Shown here piece by piece: positions 14,183 to 19,901 of a DNA stretch of 19,901 bases. The position numbers and the translations under genes are program-made. This DNA comes from Clostridia bacterium (lineage in GTDB: Bacteria > Bacillota_A > Clostridia > Christensenellales > Aristaeellaceae): NCBI GenBank assembly GCA_025997215.1, contig BNUH01000049.1:1-19901 (forward strand), read 5' to 3'. The notes beneath the pieces are model-generated. The model was given only the letters and a program-made list of their open reading frames with translations. It was not told the DNA's origin and made no database searches. The first letter of the stretch is position 1, and the number at the start of each line of letters is the position of its first letter.

Positions 14183-14211
14183 ATGACAATCGTTCGGAAA
14201 GATGGTATAAT
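14183..14211 (+). promoter_or_regulatory. Promoter of the Nudix gene
   Basis: ATGACA (14183-14188) and TATAAT (14206-14211) are separated by 17 bases, matching the sigma-A consensus in 11 of 12 positions. Confidence 0.75.
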
Positions 14212-14256
14212 TAAGTTGTAAAATTTTGACGAAGTCCCGACAGGAGGTCTGGGCCG

Positions 14257-14826
14257 TTGTCAGATGATAACGTGCCCGCGCGCGAGATGAATGAGAAAAC
14301 CGTGGCGAAACACACCATATATTCTGGAAAGATCGTCAGCCTGCGCGTCGACGACGCTTTGGATAATTATGGCAAGCCGATCGAGCGCGAGGTGGTGGAA
14401 CACCCGGGCGGCGTTGGGATTCTAGCGCTGGATGATGATGGAAACGCGCTGCTCGTGCGGCAATTCCGTTATGGCGTCGGCGAGACTGTGCTGGAAATCC
14501 CAGCCGGAAAGTTGGAGGCGGGAGAAGCTCCGCTGACTTGCGGGAAGCGCGAGCTGACAGAGGAAACGGGTTATGAGGCGGCGGAATGGATGGATCTTGG
14601 CGTACTGCTGCCGACGCCCGCTTACGACACCGAGCGGATCTATATTTATCTGGCAAAACGCCTGACGTGGAGAGGCCAGCATCTGGACGAGAGCGAATGC
14701 CTGGAATTGGTTAGAATTCCATTAAAAAACGCGGTGGAAATGGTTACAAATAACGAGATAACCGACGGCAAGACGCAGGTTGCGCTGCTGAAAGCGTGGT
14801 TTATGGCGGGTTATGGCGGCCGATGA
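14257..14826 (+). CDS. nudF: Nudix hydrolase, probable ADP-ribose pyrophosphatase
   Basis: 189 residues. The TTG start at 14257 follows AGGAGG by nine bases; the first ATG (14287) has no such site. The enzyme would split ADP-ribose to AMP and ribose 5-phosphate. The Nudix box is intact at about 89-111: GKLEAGE followed by CGKRELTEETGYE, fitting G-x5-E-x7-R-E-U-x-E-E-x-G-U. HPGGVGILALD and LLVRQFRYGVGETVLEIPAG upstream, and LPTPAYDTERIYIYLA downstream, are typical of the NudF/ADPRase subgroup. It has its own promoter and is followed by the separate nfeD promoter, so it is monocistronic. Confidence 0.92.
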   Translation: MSDDNVPAREMNEKTVAKHTIYSGKIVSLRVDDALDNYGKPIEREVVEHPGGVGILALDDDGNALLVRQFRYGVGETVLEIPAGKLEAGEAPLTCGKRELTEETGYEAAEWMDLGVLLPTPAYDTERIYIYLAKRLTWRGQHLDESECLELVRIPLKNAVEMVTNNEITDGKTQVALLKAWFMAGYGGR

Positions 14827-14844
14827 AGCTGGAAATGAAAGGTA

Positions 14845-14873
14845 TTGACAACTACGCAATGTTGTGATATGAT
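14845..14873 (+). promoter_or_regulatory. Promoter of the nfeD-floA operon
   Basis: A perfect TTGACA (14845-14850) and TATGAT (14868-14873) are separated by 17 bases. This is one of the strongest sigma-A promoters in the window, 55 bases before the nfeD start codon. Confidence 0.75.
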
Positions 14874-14928
14874 GACTACTGATGGTTTATAAACGTCCAA
14901 GCCGACACGTGATGAAGGGAGGGATTTT

Positions 14929-15444
14929 ATGCTCGAATGGATCTCGCTGAACCTGCCCATCCTGCTATGCCTGATCATAGGCATGGGACTGCTGGTCGTG
15001 GAGATGATCATGCCGGGTTTCGGGCTGCCGGGATTATCCGGCCTGGTTCTGCTGGGCGTCGCGCTGTTCTTGACCTGGCAGGCCGCCGGGGGATTGGCCG
15101 CGCTGCTGTTATTCCTGATAATTATCGTGCTGGTGGGGATCGCGGTGGCCATCGTGGTGCGCAGTACGAAACGCGGCAAGCTGTCCCGATCATGGTTTGT
15201 CCTGCGCGAGGCTTCCACGAAGGCGGCTAAGCCCATGGGCGGAACGTCGGTGGAGGCGGTCGCGAAACTCGGAAGCCAGGGGATTACGCTGACGCCGCTG
15301 CGCCCGGCGGGTATGGCGCAATTCGCAGGCGAAAGGCTGAATGTGGTGTCGGATGGGGAATTCATCGCCAAGGACAGCCATGTTGTGATTGAACGGATCG
15401 AAGGGGCGCGTATTGTCGTCAAAACGAAAGGGGGAACCGATTGA
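14929..15444 (+). CDS. nfeD: NfeD-like membrane protein (partner of FloA)
   Basis: 171 residues, ATG 14929 after GGGAGGG. Hydrophobic segments at about 5-30, 33-50 and 55-78 ([16 protein letters not shown]) anchor it in the membrane, and the C-terminal 70 residues form the soluble OB-fold domain of short NfeD proteins ([32 protein letters not shown]). The N-terminal protease domain of long NfeD is absent, as expected for the class encoded with flotillin. It ends one base into the floA start (TGATG), so the two are co-translated and probably work together on membrane microdomain organisation. Confidence 0.93.
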   Translation: MLEWISLNLPILLCLIIGMGLLVVEMIMPGFGLPGLSGLVLLGVALFLTWQAAGGLAALLLFLIIIVLVGIAVAIVVRSTKRGKLSRSWFVLREASTKAAKPMGGTSVEAVAKLGSQGITLTPLRPAGMAQFAGERLNVVSDGEFIAKDSHVVIERIEGARIVVKTKGGTD

Positions 15445-16451
15445 TGGAGCCGTTTTTCTTATTCATCATTGTCGTAGTGGTCGCGCTGGTTTTGCTATGG
15501 ATACTGTTCTCGATCGTGCCGATTCCGCTGTGGATCTCCGCGATCGCCAGCGGCCTGAACATCTCCATCGGTTCGCTGATCGGGATGAAGATCCGCCGCA
15601 TCTCCCCCGCGCGCATAGTCAACCCGATGATCAAGGCGACTAAGGCCGGGCTGGATCTGCCGTTAAGCAAGCTGGAAGCGCACTATCTGGCGGGCGGCAA
15701 CATCGACCGCGTGATCGACGCGCTGATCGCAGCGCAGAGCGCGAATATCCCGCTGGAATTTGACGACGCGCGTGCCATAGACTTGGCGGGACGCGATGTG
15801 CTGCAGGCCGTGCAGATGAGCGTTAACCCGAAGGTCATCGAGACGCCCATCATCGCCGCCGTCGCCAAGAACGGCATTGAATTGCGGGCCAAGGCGCGCG
15901 TTACCGTCCGCGCGAATATTGAGCGTTTGGTCGGCGGCGCGGGTGAGGAGACCGTCATCGCGCGTGTAGGCGAGGGTATCGTTACAACCGTAGGTTCGGC
16001 GGAAACACATGAAGCTGTGCTGGAGAATCCTGACCTGATCAGCCGCACGGTGTTGAGCAAAGGGCTGGACGCGGGCACGGCGTTCGAAATTCTATCGATA
16101 GATATAGCAGATGTGGACGTGGGCCGGAATATCGGCGCACAATTACAGATGGATCAGGCCGAAGCCGACCGCCGCATAGCCCAGGCACGCGCCGAAGAGC
16201 GCCGCGCAATGGCCGTCGCACGCGAGCAGGAAATGAGAGCCGCCGTGCAGGAGATGCGCGCGAAGGTCGTCGAGGCTGAAGCCGAGGTGCCGCGCGCCAT
16301 GGCCGCCGCTTTGCGCGAGGGCAAGTTGGGCGTGTTGGATTATTACCAGATGCAGAATACGATAGCGGATACTTCTATGCGCGAGAGTTTGTCGCTGGCG
16401 GCAAAACCGACCGCTGGACAGGGCGACAGCGCGGCACAGGCCAAGGCTTGA
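15444..16451 (+). CDS. floA: Flotillin-like protein FloA
   Basis: 335 residues from ATG 15444, eight to nine bases after AAAGGGGG; Bacillus subtilis FloA has 331. A hydrophobic N-terminal hairpin (about 3-50, ending [24 protein letters not shown]) inserts into the membrane. The SPFH/PHB domain follows ([50 protein letters not shown]). A long Ala/Glu/Arg-rich coiled coil is at 230-300 ([20 protein letters not shown]). FloA scaffolds functional membrane microdomains. All domains look complete. It is the second gene of the operon with nfeD and a downstream membrane protein. Confidence 0.97.
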   Translation: MEPFFLFIIVVVVALVLLWILFSIVPIPLWISAIASGLNISIGSLIGMKIRRISPARIVNPMIKATKAGLDLPLSKLEAHYLAGGNIDRVIDALIAAQSANIPLEFDDARAIDLAGRDVLQAVQMSVNPKVIETPIIAAVAKNGIELRAKARVTVRANIERLVGGAGEETVIARVGEGIVTTVGSAETHEAVLENPDLISRTVLSKGLDAGTAFEILSIDIADVDVGRNIGAQLQMDQAEADRRIAQARAEERRAMAVAREQEMRAAVQEMRAKVVEAEAEVPRAMAAALREGKLGVLDYYQMQNTIADTSMRESLSLAAKPTAGQGDSAAQAKA

Positions 16452-16504
16452 GTTCCAATGGATTCAACGAGTAACCGGTATAGTTTGAAGGGGAGGGATG
16501 TGCG

Positions 16505-17185
16505 ATGATTGATATGTTCGTTGGTCTGATGAACGCCCTCGTCCCTATATTCCTAATCGGCGTGGTGCTGCGCGCGATCACGCGGGGCCGGAATCAGCAG
16601 ACGCGGTCTAGTTCCGACGCGCCGCAGTCTGCGGCGTCCCGCGATTCGCACGCGTACCGCCTCCAGTCCGCGCCGTATTCGACGGCGAGGCCTCGCGTTA
16701 CGGCATCTGCCCAGCCGCGTTTTAATGAACGGCTGCCGGGGGAGAGGGTGCGCCCGCCGCTGTCCGCCGTCGTCAGACCGTCCCAGATAGGCGAATACGC
16801 CGAACGGTGGTTTAACAACCTCACAGATCCGTTGGAGCGGCAGTTGTTAAGGCAGGAACCGCAGCCGAAGCAGGAGCCTACGCCAAAGATAGCGGACGCG
16901 GGGCATAAGACCGCATTCCAGTTGGAAGTACAAGCGGATCGGCGCGCTCATGAAGGCGGCGCGAGTGGTTCCATGAATTACCAATCCCCCGAAGGCGAGT
17001 GTTTCGATCACCCCGAGCACGATCGGCCGAACCGTCCGGCGGCTCTGGCCGAACCACAGTCGGTTGTGCCCAACATGGATCTGGCGCTGGATAGCCCTTC
17101 GGTCCTGGGTTATATCGTGTTCAATGAAATGCTGGCAAAGCCCGTGTCGATGAGGCGGCATCGGGCGCGGATGGTTGCGCGTTAA
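16505..17185 (+). CDS. Single-pass membrane protein with disordered tail, third gene of the floA operon
   Basis: 226 residues, ATG 16505 after GGGGAGGG. One N-terminal membrane helix (about 5-26, MFVGLMNALVPIFLIGVVLRAI) precedes a basic stop-transfer segment (RGRNQQTR). The remaining 190 residues are low in hydrophobic content and rich in Pro, Gln, Ser, Arg and Glu, so probably disordered in the cytoplasm. A LERQLLRQEPQPKQEP segment and a final amphipathic stretch (SVLGYIVFNEML) may be binding elements. No family was recognised. Its place between floA and the operon terminator suggests a FloA-linked adaptor. Confidence 0.75.
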   Translation: MIDMFVGLMNALVPIFLIGVVLRAITRGRNQQTRSSSDAPQSAASRDSHAYRLQSAPYSTARPRVTASAQPRFNERLPGERVRPPLSAVVRPSQIGEYAERWFNNLTDPLERQLLRQEPQPKQEPTPKIADAGHKTAFQLEVQADRRAHEGGASGSMNYQSPEGECFDHPEHDRPNRPAALAEPQSVVPNMDLALDSPSVLGYIVFNEMLAKPVSMRRHRARMVAR

Positions 17186-17212
17186 TCTTCAACCGTTAAT
17201 CGTTAACCTTTT

Positions 17213-17243
17213 CGCCGCGGTTCATGCACACCGCGGCGTTTTT
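17213..17243 (+). terminator. Rho-independent terminator of the nfeD-floA operon
   Basis: CGCCGCGGT (17213-17221) and ACCGCGGCG (17230-17238) form a perfect 9-bp GC-rich stem with an 8-base loop, followed directly by TTTTT (17239-17243). A TTGACA immediately overlaps the T-run (17242-17247), but no good -10 box follows. Confidence 0.92.
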
Positions 17244-17300
17244 GACATACTCTGGGCATGATGGATTTTCTTCACGTCACGACGGGAGGGGGACTCGATC

Positions 17301-18653
17301 ATGCCGGAAAAGCTAGCAGCCGCCGTTGGGATCTACCCAAACCAGCAGGAAATTATCAACGTTTCTGATGAGATTGAACTGCGCGACGCGGTTGACGCCG
17401 GCGGGGTCGTCGTCCTACATTCCAACATCACCTTGACCGATACGCTGCGCGTGGCCCACGACGTAGCGTTGTTTGCGGACTCTACAATCCAGGATAATGG
17501 GCTGCCGTCGCGCTGCGTGTTAAGGCGAGGCGCTACGGCCGGCGATATGATTCAGGTTGCGGATGGCGCGAAGCTGACGCTGCATCATATCACGCTCGAC
17601 GGCGAGTCGTCGACGGATGGCGGCGCTACCATCAGCGTCGAGGATGGTTCAACACTGGAAGTGCTTGACAACACGCAGTTGGTTAACAGCCATGATAATT
17701 TGTCGGCGATGGATTCACCCGCCATCCGAAACGGCGGCGTGTGCATGATCGACGACGGTGTCTTTTTGAATAATCATTCAGATAAGGGCGGCGCAATCGA
17801 AAATACCGCCGCGGGTTCGCTGACTATTCTCAACGCGTTATTCCGCGCGAACGGTAGCGCGAATGAGGGCGGCGCGATTTACAACGCCGGGCAGTGCGTG
17901 ATCGAAGGCGGCTCGTTCCGCGAAAACCACGCGGGCACCGATGGCGGCGCTATCTATAACGCCGACGATGGGACGCTGGAACTGCGCGAATCGAAGCGCA
18001 AGATTGCGTTCTACAAGAATTCCGCCGAGGATTATGGCGGCGCAATATTCATCGCTAAGCTCACGAGGCCGCTGGCGATTCCGGGCAATTGCAGCTTCAT
18101 ATTCAACCGCGCGCGGAGCAAGGGTGCGATATACGTGCCCAGCGATGAGCTGATGCGGCTGGTTACATCCCCGCTGGCGTTGTTCGCGAATAACAGCGAT
18201 CTGGATACGCGCGCGATAATCCCGTTCAATCTGACCGCGACAAAGACGGCCGACGCGCCGTACCTACCGGAGGAATTCACATACGCCTTATATGATCCCG
18301 ACTGGAATGAGATCGGCACGACGGTTGTAGACGAAAACGGAAACATCGATATACCACCGTTCGGTGTGGATGATACGTGGCCTGACGGAGAGTATGAGTT
18401 CAGGCTCGTCGAGCAACTGCCCGCGTGCGGCCATTGGCAAGCGGATTACAACACCATCAGAATTACGTTCACCATAACAGGCGGCGTTCTGACGGGTCCG
18501 GTGTTCGATAACCCGTTGGTGTTCAACAACCGTTTCGTGTATCCCGTCCGCTGCTGCGAGCCGGAGTCGCACTGCCCGTGGGAGTGCGCGCCGCCGGATT
18601 TGATGTGTAATGAGTCGATATTCCTGCCCGTTATGCGGAAATGGATATTCTAA
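17301..18653 (+). CDS. Beta-helix repeat protein with intact pilin-type isopeptide domain and Cys-rich tail
   Basis: 450 residues, ATG 17301 after GGGAGGGGG. Residues 20-290 form a right-handed beta-helix of the 'probable extracellular repeat' type, with recurring GGAI(Y/E/F)N steps (at 163, 190, 215, 246). Residues 305-412 match the Spy0128/FctA pilin fold: K315 in TATKTA, E371 in RLVEQ and N409/N410 in VFNNRF sit where the lysine, glutamate and asparagine of the internal isopeptide bond lie. The tail has five cysteines in 19 residues (418, 419, 425, 429, 436). No signal peptide, LPXTG motif or membrane anchor is visible. Same layout as the protein at 12,011, suggesting paralogues around the floA locus. 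Function unknown. Confidence 0.78.
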   Translation: MPEKLAAAVGIYPNQQEIINVSDEIELRDAVDAGGVVVLHSNITLTDTLRVAHDVALFADSTIQDNGLPSRCVLRRGATAGDMIQVADGAKLTLHHITLDGESSTDGGATISVEDGSTLEVLDNTQLVNSHDNLSAMDSPAIRNGGVCMIDDGVFLNNHSDKGGAIENTAAGSLTILNALFRANGSANEGGAIYNAGQCVIEGGSFRENHAGTDGGAIYNADDGTLELRESKRKIAFYKNSAEDYGGAIFIAKLTRPLAIPGNCSFIFNRARSKGAIYVPSDELMRLVTSPLALFANNSDLDTRAIIPFNLTATKTADAPYLPEEFTYALYDPDWNEIGTTVVDENGNIDIPPFGVDDTWPDGEYEFRLVEQLPACGHWQADYNTIRITFTITGGVLTGPVFDNPLVFNNRFVYPVRCCEPESHCPWECAPPDLMCNESIFLPVMRKWIF

Positions 18654-19168
18654 ACAGGTTCGCTTGCGGTTGAAGGCAACCGGTTAAGCGGCATCTCAAA
18701 CTCGATCTCATGGTGCATGGGTACGCCGTTCTGACCGATCAGCGGGATGGACGGCTTTTGCTCGCGCTCCTTATCGATGGCCCATAGGTTTATGCCTACC
18801 ATATCGAAGCCGCGCTTCTGGTAGAATCCGATGGCGTTGAGGTTATCGTTCGTCGACATCAGCTGCAGACGGATGCAGCCAAATTCGATCGCGCGCTTCT
18901 TGAGCTCGGCAACCAGCGCCGAACCCACGCCGCGTTTGGGTACTGCGGAATCTAAGGAGGTTATCTCGCACACATTGTCACGAATTATATATGTTACTAA
19001 ACCCGTGATAACGTCCTCCTCGATGAGTACAAACCCATCCACCCGTGTCATATCGATGACCTCGCCCCGAATCAGCATGTCCGTGCCGAACCAGTGGGAG
19101 TTGATGAAGGCGGTGACGAGGGGGCGAGTTGAGGCGTCGATTTCACGGATATTTAACAAATTATTCAT
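18650..19168 (-). CDS. GNAT-family N-acetyltransferase
   Basis: 172 residues from ATG 19168, which overlaps the stop of the upstream gene in an ATGA; a longer frame reads through that gene and is not used. The acetyl-CoA binding motif lies at about 80-98 (SAVPKRGVGSALVAELKKR, with the R/Q-x-x-G-x-G/A signature), after strands FVLIEEDVITGLVTYII. The family-typical NLNAIGFYQKRGF closes the fold. The substrate cannot be predicted. The gene converges on the beta-helix gene and their ends overlap by four bases (18650-18653). Confidence 0.9.
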   Translation of the reverse strand: MNNLLNIREIDASTRPLVTAFINSHWFGTDMLIRGEVIDMTRVDGFVLIEEDVITGLVTYIIRDNVCEITSLDSAVPKRGVGSALVAELKKRAIEFGCIRLQLMSTNDNLNAIGFYQKRGFDMVGINLWAIDKEREQKPSIPLIGQNGVPMHHEIEFEMPLNRLPSTASEPV

Positions 19169-19647
19169 ATATGGTGCACCATTCCCTCTTGGTTGACGTT
19201 CATTACCATAACAAGGCACGGGTTCCACTTATCCCACAGCGTCCGGAAAACTTCAAGTTTCTTAAACCCCATTGATTCATAAAACATCCGTGTTTTATCA
19301 TACTCATCATAATACCCGGCGTCGACGGTCTTAACCTGCATGAATTCATAACCATGCTCTTGGCAATACGAAAGTGCGGCATCGAATAGCAGACGGCCAA
19401 TCCCCTTGCGGTGGTATTCCATCAAGACGCCCATCACGGCGATCTCCATGGTGTAGGTGCCATGCTCCTTAAGGGCGAGAAAGCCGACAGGGGATTCATC
19501 ATTATAATACGCCCAGAATGGCATGTGCGCGCTTTCCGTAACATAACGCGCGGTGTTCTCCGGTATGCCGAACCAATCGGGTAAGGCGGAGAGGATATGC
19601 TCGGCGATCCTACATTTCAACGTTTCATCGCTAATCTGCTTAACCAT
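19165..19647 (-). CDS. GNAT-family N-acetyltransferase
   Basis: 160 residues from ATG 19647 with a weak AAGG about five to six bases upstream. Strand and motif pattern: PVGFLALKEHGTYTMEIAVMGV, then the acetyl-CoA loop YHRKGIGRLLFDAALSY (about 78-94) and the end motif RMFYESMGFKKLEVF. It resembles the small single-domain GNAT proteins common in Clostridia, and the substrate is unknown. It overlaps the next acetyltransferase gene by ATGA, so the two form a coupled pair. A terminator separates it from the 5S rRNA gene, so it needs its own promoter, which was not found clearly in the 20-base gap. Confidence 0.92.
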   Translation of the reverse strand: MVKQISDETLKCRIAEHILSALPDWFGIPENTARYVTESAHMPFWAYYNDESPVGFLALKEHGTYTMEIAVMGVLMEYHRKGIGRLLFDAALSYCQEHGYEFMQVKTVDAGYYDEYDKTRMFYESMGFKKLEVFRTLWDKWNPCLVMVMNVNQEGMVHHI

Positions 19648-19668
19648 ATACCTTACTTTCTACGAAAG

Positions 19669-19697
19669 CGCTCCCCTTGAGCTAATCAAGGGGAGCG
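19669..19697 (-). terminator. Hairpin terminator downstream of the 5S rRNA gene
   Basis: CGCTCCCCTTGA (19669-19680) and TCAAGGGGAGCG (19686-19697) form a perfect 12-bp stem with a GCTAA loop. On the minus strand it lies about ten bases past the 5S 3' end and is followed by CTTTC, so it probably ends the rRNA operon before the acetyltransferase genes. Confidence 0.85.
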
Positions 19698-19707
19698 ACG
19701 AATAGGA

Positions 19708-19823
<116 letters not shown>

Positions 19824-19901
19824 AATCGAAAAACCATGCATCGGCTGTTGAAAAGCACCATCTCGCGTTGTCGAGTCTGCGCTCGGATCGTCAACGCACG
19901 C
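19824..19901 (-). other. Spacer between 23S and 5S rRNA genes (partial)
   Basis: Seventy-eight bases upstream of the 5S on the minus strand. CGTTG and CAACG near 19853 and 19895 can pair to form part of a processing stem, typical of the 23S-5S spacer. No tRNA is present in the visible part. Confidence 0.6.

Noticed and set aside
17242..17270. Promoter starting with TTGACA after the floA terminator
   Set aside because: No acceptable -10 hexamer at 16-18 bases, so it was not called although the downstream gene must have a promoter nearby.

Overview
The window looks like a chromosome segment of a Gram-positive anaerobe of the Clostridia type (Bacillota). The evidence is the set of AGGAGG-type ribosome binding sites, the NfeD-FloA pair, an NudF-like Nudix enzyme, an SPP1/PBSX-style siphophage head module and a bacterial 5S rRNA. 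Nothing in the sequence fixes the genus.

Positions 1 to about 10,500 are one end of a prophage. Its late genes run leftward on the minus strand: a 124-aa protein, a YqaJ-type exonuclease, a 92-aa protein, a RinA/ArpU-like late regulator, an orphan beta-class DNA methyltransferase, an LL-H-type holin, small and large terminase, SPP1-type portal, a MuF minor head protein with a long C-terminal extension, a roughly 78-aa protein, a terminator hairpin, and the first codons of the next head gene at the left edge. A VapBC toxin-antitoxin cassette with its own promoter is embedded on the plus strand between methyltransferase and holin. At the right end an excisionase-like HTH gene and an integrase gene run rightward from a control region with three inverted repeats. 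The integrase lacks its catalytic domain and runs into the decayed 3' end of an IS66 transposase. No CI-type repressor, single-strand annealing protein or replication gene is visible, so the prophage is probably defective or reduced.

Positions 10,500 to 12,000 are a scrapyard: the IS66 remnant and an Rpn/PD-(D/E)XK nuclease gene broken by a one-base frameshift.

Positions 12,000 to 18,650 carry two large repeat proteins (beta-helix-like body plus a pilin-like C-terminal domain, neither with a recognisable signal peptide). They flank a Nudix gene and an nfeD-floA-unknown operon. Clear promoters and terminators separate these units.

Positions 18,650 to 19,901 hold two translationally coupled GNAT acetyltransferase genes on the minus strand, a strong hairpin terminator, and a 5S rRNA on the minus strand, presumably the end of an rRNA operon that continues beyond the right edge.

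The most interesting items are the MuF extension with its small downstream gene, the VapBC cassette that overlaps the methyltransferase 3' end, a possible folded leader RNA at 266-314, and the pair of signal-less beta-helix/pilin-fold proteins around the floA locus.
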